Part shown: positions 1-8,896 of the stretch, one piece after another
How the letters are laid out: each line of letters begins with the position of its first letter
Numbering within the stretch: the stretch's first letter is position 1
Assembly (NCBI GenBank): GCA_030156895.1
Contig: JASGLP010000005.1
Location: 1-64,000 of the forward strand
Reading direction: 5' to 3'
DNA length: 64,000 nucleotides
From: Eubacteriaceae bacterium
Lineage (GTDB): Bacteria; Bacillota; Clostridia; Eubacteriales; Eubacteriaceae
Translations under genes and position numbers: made by a program
The notes under the pieces: model-generated
The model's database searches: none
Seen by the model: only the letters and a program-made list of their open reading frames with translations
Told to the model about the DNA's origin: nothing

Positions 1-280
1 GCGTATTTGAAAAAATAATAGACAAACTTGGGGGCCTGATCATTGAACATTTCCCGGGTTGCCTTGCTGTCAAACAGCTGGTCCGGTTGGTAGCTGGAAT
101 GGTCTGAATAACTGACATAAATGGGTAAATCTTTAAACGTATGTTGAAAGGCATAAAACCCTCTTCTGGATTGGGGCGGGGAAAAAACAACCAGCAGCGA
201 TTGCACCTGATGGTCGTTAACATAGGCCGCCTGACAGGTGGCGTTTTCAATGGTGGACGTGGCCTGATCGTCAATGGTGT
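1..280 (-). pseudogene. DUF218/YdcF-like protein, C-terminal fragment
   Basis: The minus strand is open from about position 280 to the window edge and reads as the C-terminal part of a DUF218 (YdcF/SanA/ElyC-type) protein: a TIENATCQAAYV stretch (the STxENA motif), then SLLVVFSPPQSRRGFYAFQ and LPIYVSYSDHSS, the usual order in that family. Reading upstream in frame there is no start codon; the frame runs straight into the repeat at 282-308, which carries an in-frame TAG. The N-terminal half is therefore missing and I call it a truncated gene. The 3' end lies outside the window, so the C-terminus cannot be judged. Family members act at the cell envelope; the function of this fragment is presumably lost. 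Confidence 0.6.
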
Positions 281-281
281 G

Positions 282-308
282 AAGTAGTGGTGCCTGCCAC
301 TAACTTAT
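282..308 (+). repeat. 27-bp interspersed repeat, copy 1
   Basis: The core GGTGCCTGCCACTAACTTAT (289-308) recurs exactly at 2026-2045 and 2781-2800. The seven bases before it (AAGTAGT) are shared with copy 2. AGTGG and CCACT can pair around a TGCCTG loop, giving a small REP-like hairpin. It sits at the broken 5' end of the DUF218-like remnant. Confidence 0.85.
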
Positions 309-632
309 TTAGCTTTGCGTCCTCACTTTTCAATGAGTTTGCCAAATATTGAGTTTACTGCTGAGAATTTTTAGAGAAGATATATTAATGTATTATTATA
401 TTATTCTATACATAGATTACAATCGGTCTATTTTAGATAGTCAAGTGAGATCAAAAGATTAAGCAAACTTTAATTTTATTTGAAGAAATGATGTTGGCGT
501 AGATTAAGTACTGGCAAAAATTTTAAAAACGGTTAAAATAGTAAAGGTGTGAATTTGTTCGGGACTTGCGGACAGAACAAGCGTGAGAAATACTCGAAGA
601 AATTTGCAATAGAAACTGTTTGGAGGAATTTT
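309..632. other. Non-coding, AT-rich upstream region of the NSS transporter
   Basis: No supported gene. The stretch is strongly AT-rich around 365-425 and must hold the promoter of the downstream transporter, but no convincing -35/-10 pair stands out. The frame is open upstream to 549, but those codons have no family resemblance and no ribosome binding site. Confidence 0.5.
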
Positions 633-1985
633 GTGGATAAACGCAGTGAGTTTTCAAGTAAGATAGGTTTTGTGCTGGCAGCTGCCGGTTCGGCAGTGGG
701 GTTGGGCAATATCTGGCGGTTTCCCTATTTGGCGGCCAAATATGGGGGCGGTCTGTTTCTGGTGATCTACCTGATTTTTGTGGTCACCCTGGGCTTTGCC
801 ATTATGACGGCCGAACTGGCAATCGGTCGAAAAACCCAGCTGAGCCCGGTGGGGGCTTATCGGGCTTTGGATCAACGCTTCAGTTTTGTGGGCATCATTG
901 CCTCATTGGTGGCCTTTCTGATTCTGCCTTATTACAGCGTCATTGGCGGCTGGGTGATTAAATATTTTGTGGTTTTTGTAACTGGTGGCGGCATGGCCAC
1001 CGCCGGGGCGGATTATTTTTCGGGCTACATCGCCCAACCGCTGGAGCCGATTGTCTGGCAGTCTATTTTTGTCCTGGCTACCACCTTTGTGGTCATCCGC
1101 GGGGTTAAGGATGGCATTGAGAAGGCCAGTAAAATTCTGATGCCGATTTTGATTGTGATGTCAGTTTTTCTGTCGATCTATTCGATTATGCAGCCGGGCG
1201 CGATGGCTGGGGTTTGGTACTTCCTTTACCCGGATCTGGCCAATTTCAGCTTTCAGGCTGTATTGGCCGCGATGGGGCAGATGTTTTACTCGCTGTCCCT
1301 GGCTATGGGGATTATGGTCACCTATGGGTCTTATCTCAGCAAAAAAGACGATCTGGAAGCATCGGTCAAACAAATTGAAATGTTTGATGCCGGCATTGCC
1401 ATCTTGGCTGGCTTTATGATCATCCCTGCGGTCTTTGCCTTTTCCGGTGGCGACCCCGCCGCCCTTAATAAGGGCCCGGGCCTGATGTTTGTCACCCTGC
1501 CCAAGGTCTTTGAAAGCATGGGTTTTGGCAATGTGATGGGCGGCGCCTTTTTCCTGCTGGTCTTGTTTGCCGCCCTGACATCTTCGATTTCGCTGATGGA
1601 AGCGGTGGTAGCAACCGCTTGCGATCAATTTAAGTGGGAACGCAAAAAGGGGGTCCTGATCGTTGCCGCCCTGGCCGTCCTGATTGGTATCCCGTCGTCT
1701 TTGGGGCAAGGGGTTTGGAGCCAAGTGCTCATTTTTGGCTTCAACTTTCTGGATTTTTTCGATTTCATTACAAACTCGGTGCTGATGCCGGTTGGGGCCT
1801 TTTTTACCTGTATCCTTGTGGGCCATGTGCTGGAAACCAAGATCATCACCGACGAGGTCAAGCTGTCCTCACCTTTTAAACGGGAAAAACTGTTTATTAT
1901 TATGGTCAAATACATCGCTCCACTTTGCATTGTTGCGATTCTGATCAGTTCAATTTTGGAGGCCCTGGGTGTGATTAAATATTAA
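633..1985 (+). CDS. Sodium-dependent transporter, NSS (SNF) family
   Basis: This is a polytopic inner-membrane symporter of about 450 residues, the usual size for bacterial neurotransmitter:sodium symporters such as TnaT, MhsT and LeuT, which import amino acids with Na+. The diagnostic first helix, GSAVGLGNIWRFPY at residues 19-32, carries the unwound Gly-rich Na+/substrate site; repeated hydrophobic segments follow to the C-terminus. I chose GTG at 633 because TGGAGG lies just upstream and VDKRSEFSSKIGF is a normal NSS start. It is monocistronic, bracketed by repeat copies 1 and 2, so the whole segment may have moved as a unit. Na+ coupling fits an organism with Na+ bioenergetics. The amino-acid substrate cannot be assigned. 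Confidence 0.92.
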   Translation: MDKRSEFSSKIGFVLAAAGSAVGLGNIWRFPYLAAKYGGGLFLVIYLIFVVTLGFAIMTAELAIGRKTQLSPVGAYRALDQRFSFVGIIASLVAFLILPYYSVIGGWVIKYFVVFVTGGGMATAGADYFSGYIAQPLEPIVWQSIFVLATTFVVIRGVKDGIEKASKILMPILIVMSVFLSIYSIMQPGAMAGVWYFLYPDLANFSFQAVLAAMGQMFYSLSLAMGIMVTYGSYLSKKDDLEASVKQIEMFDAGIAILAGFMIIPAVFAFSGGDPAALNKGPGLMFVTLPKVFESMGFGNVMGGAFFLLVLFAALTSSISLMEAVVATACDQFKWERKKGVLIVAALAVLIGIPSSLGQGVWSQVLIFGFNFLDFFDFITNSVLMPVGAFFTCILVGHVLETKIITDEVKLSSPFKREKLFIIMVKYIAPLCIVAILISSILEALGVIKY

Positions 1986-2018
1986 GATCACATTCGCAAG
2001 GATCCTGATCACTAAACA

Positions 2019-2045
2019 AAGTAGTGGTGCCTGCCACTAACTTAT
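2019..2045 (+). repeat. 27-bp interspersed repeat, copy 2
   Basis: Identical over 27 bases to 282-308 and in the same orientation. It starts 34 bases after the NSS transporter stop codon, so copies 1 and 2 are direct repeats flanking that gene. Confidence 0.85.
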
Positions 2046-2246
2046 GAACTTATGATAAGCGGCACCATCGGGTGGGGTGCGGTTCATATAAACCAATTGG
2101 TCCTACAATTTTGATCGTTGCAATACGGAGTGAAACGATTAACTGAAGTTTGATTAAAAGTGCAACGAATGATGAAACGAAAAATATGTCGTTTCACGAT
2201 CGGTTTTGTGGTAAAATTATCCTATAAAGAACAGGGAGGCTTACCA

Positions 2247-2795
2247 GTGAAAATGAAAGAAAGCTATAATTTGGAATTTAAAGAAGAAATATCAAGAACT
2301 TTTCTAAAGACGGTCAGTGCCTACGCTAATTATAACGATGGTGAAATATTATTTGGGATCGATGATGATGGACAACTTTTGGGGATGAAAAATCTTGCAA
2401 CGGAGGAATCTTTAAGAATTGAAAACATGATTAACGATTCGCTTGTTCCAGTTCCGAATTTTGAAATTAGCGTTGAAGCAATCGGAGATCTAAAGGTTAT
2501 TCGCTTAGCGGTTAAAAAAGGGAAGGATACACCTTACTATTGTAAAGGTAAAGCTTATAAACGTGCGGATACTGCTACCATTGAAGTTGATCGGTTTGAA
2601 CTTAGACGACTAGCGATGGAAGGTATCAATCTGAATGACGAGGATAGAAAAGCTTCTTCTCAGGAGTTGTCATTTGCCGTGTTGGAACGGTGGTTACAAG
2701 AAGCAGCAGGTATCGAAAAAATAAACTTGGATATTCTAAAAACCCTTAATTTATATAACAAGGATGGTTATAAAGGTGTTGGTGCCTGCCACTAA
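2247..2795 (+). pseudogene. Truncated AlbA_2 (Schlafen AAA_4) domain transcriptional regulator
   Basis: The N-terminal 120 residues match the AlbA_2/Schlafen-type domain of putative transcriptional regulators (LEFKEEISRTFLKTVSAYAN, then GEILFGIDDDGQ, and KGKAYKRADTAT). Family members are usually 400-500 residues with a C-terminal winged-helix ATPase-like part; this one has 182. The reading frame ends inside repeat copy 3 (2781-2800), giving the terminal residues GACH, so the C-terminal half has been replaced. GTG at 2247 follows AGGGAGG, a better start than the upstream TTG/GTG codons. The N-terminal domain could still fold, but the gene is best regarded as disrupted. Confidence 0.7.
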
Positions 2796-2800
2796 CTTAT
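2781..2800 (+). repeat. 20-bp interspersed repeat core, copy 3
   Basis: Exact copy of the 20-base core found at 289-308 and 2026-2045, same orientation. It lacks the AAGTAGT extension. It forms the 3' end of the truncated AlbA_2 gene and supplies its stop codon. Confidence 0.85.
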
Positions 2801-2829
2801 GCTAATTAAAGGTGTGGCGAAAGGGTAAA

Positions 2830-3303
2830 ATGATGGAAAATGGTTTTATTTATCAAACCCCATTGGGGACAATTGTACTGACTGAGAATGGCAGCGCCAT
2901 TACCCGACTGCTTTTTAGCGCGGAATTGCCTAAAGAAGTGAATTGTGCGGAAACACCCCTGCTAAAAAAAGCGGCTCAGCAGCTCCAGGAATATTTCGCC
3001 GGGACACGCAAGCGTTTCGATTTGCCCCTCGAGCCGCAAGGCACCGACTTTCAGCAAAAAGTCTGGCAAGCCCTCCAGGAGATTCCCTACGGCGGGGTGT
3101 GCAGCTACCAGGACATTGCCCGGGCCATCGGCAACGACAACGCCTGCCGGGCCGTGGGCGGCGCCAATAACAAGAACCCCATTGCCATCATCATTCCCTG
3201 TCACCGGGTGATTGGTGCCGATGGCCGTCTGGTCGGTTATGGCGGCGGGCTGCCGCTCAAAAGAAAGCTGCTGGAGCTGGAAAAATCAGATCAACCATCA
3301 TAG
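2830..3303 (+). CDS. ogt: Methylated-DNA--protein-cysteine methyltransferase
   Basis: This suicide enzyme removes methyl groups from O6-methylguanine in DNA and transfers them to its own cysteine. The active-site motif IIPCHRVIG carries the acceptor Cys at about residue 124. The preceding DFQQKVWQALQEIPYG and the AVGGANNKNP segment are the helix-turn-helix and Asn hinge regions of the family. At 157 residues it has the usual length of the one-domain Ogt. An upstream GTG at 2812 is in frame, but AAAGGG precedes ATG 2830 at better spacing. The stretch from 3000 to 3250 is visibly more GC-rich than the flanks. It stands alone, with a terminator immediately downstream. Confidence 0.93.
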   Translation: MMENGFIYQTPLGTIVLTENGSAITRLLFSAELPKEVNCAETPLLKKAAQQLQEYFAGTRKRFDLPLEPQGTDFQQKVWQALQEIPYGGVCSYQDIARAIGNDNACRAVGGANNKNPIAIIIPCHRVIGADGRLVGYGGGLPLKRKLLELEKSDQPS

Positions 3304-3309
3304 TTGTTT

Positions 3310-3339
3310 AAGCGATCTCTGCATCAGGGGTCGCTTTTT
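3310..3339 (+). terminator. Intrinsic terminator after ogt
   Basis: AAGCGATC (3310-3317) pairs with GGTCGCTT (3329-3336), with one G-T wobble, and is followed by a run of T. Confidence 0.7.
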
Positions 3340-3472
3340 CGATGGGGTGAATTATTTCAGTGATCAAGAAAATTTGAGTGCAACTAAAAAAATAGTGAAC
3401 AAAAACAATAAAACGGTTAAAATGATAGCAGTATAAATTTATGTAGCTGCAAAAAGAGCGAGGAGGGAGCAG

Positions 3473-5194
3473 ATGAAACGGATCATTACCGAATTTTTAA
3501 AACCATTTTACGGCCGGATGGCTGTTGGGGTATGCTTTAAATTTACCGGTTCGATTATGGATTTGATTATTCCTTCAATTCTGGCCACGATTATTGATCA
3601 GGTGATCCCCTTAAATCAAACAGCGCCAATTTTTTATTGGGGCGGGGTGATGGTGGTCTGTGCCATCATCGGGCTGGTCTTTAACATTATTGCCAATCGT
3701 ATGGCGGCCAGGGTGGCCAGTGATGCCACCGAGGTGATTCGGCATGATCTATTTGCCAAGGTTATGTATTTTTCCAATCACCAAATGGATACGCTAACCA
3801 AGCCGTCGGTAATTTCGCGGTTAACATCCGACACCTACATCATTCACCAGATGATTATCCGCATCCAAAGGCTGGGGGTTCGGGCACCGATTATGCTGGT
3901 TGGTGGTATCATTATCACGATGACCCTGGACCCGGTTTTGGCGACGGTACTAATTGGCATTATGCCCATTATGGCGGTATTGATTACCCTGGTTTCGAGA
4001 AAAAGCATGCCGCTTTTTGCTGGACTGCAAAAGGCGTTTGACGGCTTTGTCAGAGTGGTCAGAGAAGATATCAATGGCATCCGGGTGATTAAGGCCCTGT
4101 CTAAAACAGACTATGAGAAAAAACGGTTTGATGCCATTAATACCGATGTCGTAAACCGGGAGAAAAAAGCCCGGATGACGGTAGCGGTGATTTCGCCAGC
4201 CATGAATATCTGTCTGAATATGGGCTTGGTTGGGGTCGTGGTAATGGGGGCTTATGGTGTCAATAATGGTACCTCAGAAGTGGGGATCATTCTGGCTTTT
4301 ATGACCTATTTTACGATTATTCTTCATGCCGTTGTAGCCATTTCCAGAATGTTTGAAATGTGGCCAAAGGCCACAGCTTCGGCAGATCGGATTATCCAGG
4401 CGTTAGATAGTGTGGATGCACTAAAAGTTCAGGAAGTAGCCGAAGTGATTAAAACGAACAAAATGGACGTTTTTGTGGAATTTAAAGAGGTCTCCTTTTC
4501 GTATAATAAAGAGGAACCTAATCTGAGCAATATTTCTTTTGCACTGGCCAAAGGGGAAACTTTGGGAATTATCGGTGAAACTGGTGCTGGCAAAACGACC
4601 CTGCTGAACCTGTTGATGCGGCTTTATGATGTGGACGAGGGGATGATTCTCATCGATGGTCGTGACGTTAGAACGATGGATCCCCGGGAATTGCATCAAA
4701 AGTTCGGGGTGGCCTTTCAGAATGATATGATCTTTGAAGCCACCATTGAGGAAAACATCGATCTGGGCAGAAATCTCTCTAAAGACGCCGTTACAGCAGC
4801 GATTGATTGTGCCGGTGCCAAAGAATTTGTGGATGAAAAATCAGGTAAGTCCTGCGAACAGCTGACTATCAAAGGTGCCAACCTCAGTGGCGGTCAAAAG
4901 CAACGGATTCTGATCGCCCGAGCACTGGCTTCGCGGCCGGAAATACTGGTGTTAGATGATTCATCGAGTGCCTTGGACTATCAAACAGATGCGGCTTTTC
5001 GCAAATCCATCAAGGAAAATTTTGATGATACCACGATTATTATTGTGGCTCAGCGGGTTAGTTCGATCCGCCATGCCGATCATATTCTGGTGCTTGAAAA
5101 CGGTGAGATCATCGGCTATGGCAAGCATAAGCATCTGATGAAAAGCTGTGACGTTTATCGGGAAATCAGTCATTCCCAGATGGGGGTGTCCTGA
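3473..5194 (+). CDS. Heterodimeric ABC exporter subunit with degenerate site
   Basis: A 573-residue half-transporter with an N-terminal six-helix exporter domain (roughly 1-310) and a C-terminal ATPase. Walker A is GETGAGKTT (about 368-376), the signature is LSGGQ (471-475), but the Walker B segment reads LVLDDS, putting Asp496 where the catalytic Glu belongs, and the switch position is Gln527 (VAQRV) rather than His. These losses mark the degenerate-site partner of heterodimeric exporters such as BmrC/BmrD and TM287/288. AGGAGGG precedes the ATG. The stop codon is one base before the start of the next gene, so the two are translationally coupled. Likely role: multidrug or lipid/peptide export at the cytoplasmic membrane; substrate unknown. 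Confidence 0.9.
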   Translation: MKRIITEFLKPFYGRMAVGVCFKFTGSIMDLIIPSILATIIDQVIPLNQTAPIFYWGGVMVVCAIIGLVFNIIANRMAARVASDATEVIRHDLFAKVMYFSNHQMDTLTKPSVISRLTSDTYIIHQMIIRIQRLGVRAPIMLVGGIIITMTLDPVLATVLIGIMPIMAVLITLVSRKSMPLFAGLQKAFDGFVRVVREDINGIRVIKALSKTDYEKKRFDAINTDVVNREKKARMTVAVISPAMNICLNMGLVGVVVMGAYGVNNGTSEVGIILAFMTYFTIILHAVVAISRMFEMWPKATASADRIIQALDSVDALKVQEVAEVIKTNKMDVFVEFKEVSFSYNKEEPNLSNISFALAKGETLGIIGETGAGKTTLLNLLMRLYDVDEGMILIDGRDVRTMDPRELHQKFGVAFQNDMIFEATIEENIDLGRNLSKDAVTAAIDCAGAKEFVDEKSGKSCEQLTIKGANLSGGQKQRILIARALASRPEILVLDDSSSALDYQTDAAFRKSIKENFDDTTIIIVAQRVSSIRHADHILVLENGEIIGYGKHKHLMKSCDVYREISHSQMGVS

Positions 5195-5195
5195 G

Positions 5196-6962
5196 ATGAG
5201 ACGATCACAAAAATTTGAGAAACCGCAAAACCGCAAAGGTACCCTGATCCAGTTGGGCGGCTATCTGATGCGCTATAAATGGCGGTTGTTTGCGGCCATT
5301 GCCTTAACCATTGGAAGTAACCTCCTGGCACTGGTGGGGCCATTGCTTTCGGGTTACGCCATTGATGCCATCGAACTGGGAACCGGTCAGGTCAATTTTT
5401 CGCAGGTGTTTTATTACGCCTTCTGGATGGTCATTTTTTATATCGGCTCAGCCGGACTGACCTATATTCTGGAAGTGCTGATGATCCGGGTCAGCCGTCA
5501 GGTTACCTATGCGATGCGCAAGGATGTCTTTAATAAGCTGATGGATCTGCCGGTGGGGTATTTTGATCTGCATCAGACTGGCGACGTTATCAGCCGGATT
5601 ACCTATGACATTGATACGGTCAATAGTTCGATTTCCAGCGACCTGATTCAGGTAGCCTCAGCAGTTATCACCGTCCTGGGTTCATTTTTGATGATGCTGG
5701 CGATTTCGCCTAAATTGGTGCTTGTTTTTGCTTTTACCGTACCGGCATCGATCTTTATGTCCCGTTACCTGGTTAAAAAAACCCGGCCCCTTTTTAGTCG
5801 GCGATCCCGAAAATTGGGGGAGCTCAATGGCTTTGTAGAGGAAATGGTGTCGGGCCAAAAGACCTTGAAAATTTATGACCAGGAAGAGCATACCATTGAG
5901 AAATTCAATATTAAGAATAAAGAAGCGGTAGAGGCTTATTATCAGGCCGAATACTACGGCAGTATGATTTTTCCCACCATTAATTTTATTAACAACCTGT
6001 CTTTGGCCTGCATCAGTGTCTTTGGTGCACTATTATATCTGGCCGGAGCGATGTCGATTGGGCAGATTTCTTCCTTTGTGTTGTACTCCCGAAAGTTTTC
6101 CGGACCCATTAATGAGATGGCCAATATCATGAACGATCTACAGTCGTCCCTGGCAGCGGCTGAACGGGTCTTTGCTTTGCTAAATGAACGGTCAGAGGCC
6201 AGAGATACAAAAAAAATGACAGCACTGACCAATGTAAATGGTGATATTGTTCTTAAAGATGTCCGGTTTAGCTATGATGCCAATCAGGTAATTATTAAAA
6301 ATCTCAGCTTGCAGGTAGAGGCGGGCAAGCTGATTGCCATCGTCGGCCCGACCGGGGCCGGGAAAACCACCATTATTAATCTGTTGATGCGCTTTTATGA
6401 TACTGACGCCGGGAATATTTATGTCGATGGTAATGAGGTCCAGGAACTGACCCGGGACAGTCTGAGAAAATCCTTTGCTATGGTGCTTCAAGATACCTGG
6501 ATTTTTCATGGTACGATTTATGAAAACCTGACTTATGGTAAAGAGAATGCCACAATGGCCGAGGTGGTGCAGGCGGCCAAAGCTGCCCGCATTCATTCGT
6601 TTATTGAGCATCTGCCCCATGGCTATGAAACTATTTTGAGTGATGAAGGAACCAATATTTCCAAGGGCCAGAAGCAGCTCTTGACGATTGCTCGGGCGAT
6701 GTTGTTAAATGCCAAAATGCTGATCCTCGATGAGGCCACTTCCAACGTCGATACTCGCACCGAGAAAAAGATCCAGGAGGCCATGCGTCATCTGATGAAA
6801 GATAAAACCTGTTTTGTCATTGCTCATCGGTTGTCAACGATCCAGAATGCTGACTTGATTCTGGTAGTGGATCAGGGTGATGTGGTGGAACAGGGAACCC
6901 ACGAAGAACTGATGGCGAAGGGCGGCAGTTATTGGCAGATGTATCAGGCGCAGTTTGAGTGA
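5196..6962 (+). CDS. Heterodimeric ABC exporter subunit, catalytic partner
   Basis: 588 residues: an exporter membrane domain (about 30-330) and an ATPase. Walker A is GPTGAGKTT (about 384-392). Walker B LILDEATSNVD has the catalytic Glu and the switch region IAHRLSTI has its His. The signature reads ISKGQ instead of LSGGQ. In a head-to-tail dimer this altered signature faces the Asp-containing Walker B of the upstream partner, so one composite site is doubly impaired and the other intact, the known pattern for asymmetric exporters. An in-frame extension back to 5148 would overlap the first gene by 47 bases; ATG 5196, just after that gene's stop, is far more likely. Confidence 0.92.
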   Translation: MRRSQKFEKPQNRKGTLIQLGGYLMRYKWRLFAAIALTIGSNLLALVGPLLSGYAIDAIELGTGQVNFSQVFYYAFWMVIFYIGSAGLTYILEVLMIRVSRQVTYAMRKDVFNKLMDLPVGYFDLHQTGDVISRITYDIDTVNSSISSDLIQVASAVITVLGSFLMMLAISPKLVLVFAFTVPASIFMSRYLVKKTRPLFSRRSRKLGELNGFVEEMVSGQKTLKIYDQEEHTIEKFNIKNKEAVEAYYQAEYYGSMIFPTINFINNLSLACISVFGALLYLAGAMSIGQISSFVLYSRKFSGPINEMANIMNDLQSSLAAAERVFALLNERSEARDTKKMTALTNVNGDIVLKDVRFSYDANQVIIKNLSLQVEAGKLIAIVGPTGAGKTTIINLLMRFYDTDAGNIYVDGNEVQELTRDSLRKSFAMVLQDTWIFHGTIYENLTYGKENATMAEVVQAAKAARIHSFIEHLPHGYETILSDEGTNISKGQKQLLTIARAMLLNAKMLILDEATSNVDTRTEKKIQEAMRHLMKDKTCFVIAHRLSTIQNADLILVVDQGDVVEQGTHEELMAKGGSYWQMYQAQFE

Positions 6963-7094
6963 GGTGCTTGACAGTGATTGGGCGGCCGTTCTTGGTTAAA
7001 GATGCCGACGAGTGGATTAAACAAAATAAAGTAATGATAATCAATTATATTTTGATAAAACGAAATAAAATAACGAAAAGTGTCTATTGTTTGG

Positions 7095-7100
7095 TATAAT
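7095..7100 (+). promoter_or_regulatory. -10 element for the DUF4143 ATPase gene
   Basis: A perfect TATAAT sits 20 bases before the ribosome binding site of the next gene, in an AT-rich gap. A convincing -35 at 17 bases upstream is not visible. Confidence 0.4.
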
Positions 7101-7119
7101 AGGCACAAAGGAGGGGTTT

Positions 7120-8319
7120 ATGATTAGAAGAGAGCAGTACTTAACTAAAATAAGACCTTTTTATGACTCAGACCTGATCAAAGTTTTGATTGGTATCCGT
7201 CGTTCCGGGAAGTCTGTTTTATTAAAACAGATTATTTCCGAATTAATCGACAGAGGGATCGACGAATCTCACATCATCTATTTGAATTTTGAAGATCTTG
7301 AGTATTCATTTATCGAAAATGAGATTGATTTCCATCGCTATATCAAAGAACGGGTCAATAGAGATGATCGATTTTATTTATTTTTTGATGAGATACAAAA
7401 TGTTAAAAACTTTGAAAAAGCGATTAATTCATTCCGGTCGACGCTGAATTGCAGTATCTTCATTACTGGATCTAATGGGAAGTTATTGTCTGGGGAACTG
7501 GCAACACATTTATCAGGAAGGTATGTGAGCTTTAAAATGATGCCATTCTCTTTTAAAGAGATGTGCACGCTACGAGGATTAACAAAAGAGTCGGTCCGTG
7601 ATGAGGATTTTATGGAGTACTTGAATTACGGCGGGATGCCACAACGCTTTTTGATGCAGACCGAAGAAGAAATCAAAGTCTACCTGCGTGATTTATATAA
7701 TTCGATTGTTTTAAAAGATATCATGCAACACAGCAATAGCAGGGATATTGATATCTTAAACAGGATCATTGAATATATGGTATTAAATACGTCGCAGACA
7801 TTTTCGGCAAAATCGATATCAAAGTACTTTGAAAGTGTCAATCGAAAAGTATCGACGGAAACGATTTATCAGTACCTTGAACACATAACCGCATCACTTA
7901 TTTTAAACAAAGCGGTAAGATATGATATTCGCGGTAAAAAGATTCTGACGCGATCTGACAAGTATTATCTGGCTGATCTGGGATTTTCAAAAATTAAGAA
8001 TACCGGATTTAAAACAGAGATCGGTGCTCTGATTGAGAATCTCATCTTCAATGAGTTAAATAATCGAGGGTATGAGGTCTATGTGGGAAAAACCCCAAAA
8101 GGAGAGGTTGATTTTATTGTAATGGATGGCAATGAACGTGCTTATTATCAGGTGGCATATTTGCTTGCAGATGAAAGCGTTGTTGATCGAGAGTTTGGCG
8201 CATATGAATCGGTTAAGGATAATTATCCCAAATATGTCTTGTCTTTAGACAAGTTCGATTTTTCAAGGAATGGAATAAAGCATCTTAATATTATTGATTT
8301 TCTGTTGGAGGAGGATTAA
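7120..8319 (+). CDS. AAA-family ATPase with DUF4143 domain
   Basis: A 399-residue cytosolic protein of the common archaeal/bacterial family with an AAA_14-type ATPase followed by DUF4143. Walker A GIRRSGKS is at residues 25-32, Walker B is FYLFFDEIQNV, and ITGSNGKLLSGE follows as sensor region. A winged-helix-like middle section precedes the C-terminal DUF4143 part, where GEVDFIV and the YYQVAYLL strand look like a restriction-endonuclease-type fold. AGGAGGGG precedes the ATG. Such genes are usually solitary and often carried with mobile or defence DNA; here it stands next to the transposon-like unit. Its cellular role is not established. Confidence 0.85.
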   Translation: MIRREQYLTKIRPFYDSDLIKVLIGIRRSGKSVLLKQIISELIDRGIDESHIIYLNFEDLEYSFIENEIDFHRYIKERVNRDDRFYLFFDEIQNVKNFEKAINSFRSTLNCSIFITGSNGKLLSGELATHLSGRYVSFKMMPFSFKEMCTLRGLTKESVRDEDFMEYLNYGGMPQRFLMQTEEEIKVYLRDLYNSIVLKDIMQHSNSRDIDILNRIIEYMVLNTSQTFSAKSISKYFESVNRKVSTETIYQYLEHITASLILNKAVRYDIRGKKILTRSDKYYLADLGFSKIKNTGFKTEIGALIENLIFNELNNRGYEVYVGKTPKGEVDFIVMDGNERAYYQVAYLLADESVVDREFGAYESVKDNYPKYVLSLDKFDFSRNGIKHLNIIDFLLEED

Positions 8320-8428
8320 AGAAACCGTACTTGACGCTAATTTATATAGCAAGAGTCAATCTGTATAAAAAGCAATGACACAAAACTCATAGACATGTTC
8401 ATATATTGAAAGCTTCTTAAAAAGTAGT

Positions 8429-8471
8429 AATAAAAAAACACGTATATACAAATAAAAAAACACGTATATAC
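8429..8471 (+). repeat. Tandem 22-bp duplication
   Basis: The 21-mer AATAAAAAAACACGTATATAC occurs at 8429-8449 and again at 8451-8471 with one base between. It lies in the 268-base gap between the DUF4143 gene and the transposon-like unit; nothing else is recognised there. Confidence 0.8.
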
Positions 8472-8587
8472 TGTTAAAGATTTGCTCCGCTGTCACTGAA
8501 CTGATCTCGCTAACTGTCTTCATTCTGCTCAGAAAGCTGTCATTTGAAGCGATAATAATTCGGGGCATCAGCCCCGAATCGTGAGGA

Positions 8588-8896
8588 TTAGATCAAGTAC
8601 TCCCGAATCACGGATAATGCCTGAGCGACTGAAATAGCATCGGCTTTTTTCATGTGTCGGGAAAGCCGTTCGGTGTTCCAGAAAGTGTCGCTGTAATCGG
8701 CCAATTCACAGCCGATGTCCCAGTTGGGAATGCAGAGAAAATTCCCATAAGTGTGTTTGCCAAACAAGAGATGAAAGCGCTGTCCCTTTGCGGACAGCTC
8801 CAGTTCGTAAGGGGGTTGCTTTCTTTTGAGTTCCATGGTGCAGCACCATCGGGTGGTTCGTTTACCAACGGTTTGACAACATTCATACTCAATCAT
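8588..8896 (-). CDS. Small transposon-associated protein (DUF6618-like)
   Basis: A 102-residue protein whose ATG overlaps the stop codon of the upstream ATPase gene by four bases (ATGA), a strong sign that it belongs to the same operon. Its central segment, FHLLFGKHTYGNFLCIPNW, followed by FWNTERLSRHM and a C-terminal helix, reminds me of the DUF6618 family often found next to such transposases; that assignment is from memory and not tested. It starts with a pair of cysteines near residues 6-7 and 18-19. No function is known. The alternative is an unrelated accessory peptide of the element. Confidence 0.6.
   Translation of the reverse strand: MIEYECCQTVGKRTTRWCCTMELKRKQPPYELELSAKGQRFHLLFGKHTYGNFLCIPNWDIGCELADYSDTFWNTERLSRHMKKADAISVAQALSVIREYLI

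Noticed and set aside
1161-1826. Long minus-strand open frame (221 codons) inside the NSS transporter gene
   Set aside because: It lies wholly antisense to a clear membrane transporter, is rich in His/Gln/Arg without family pattern, and is explained by codon bias of the true gene.
2943-3204. Frames on both strands within ogt
   Set aside because: The GC-rich segment creates open frames on all strands; only the Ogt frame has family motifs.
8429-8471. Tandem 21-mer as a possible CRISPR unit
   Set aside because: Only two copies, one base apart, no spacers and no cas genes; a simple tandem duplication.
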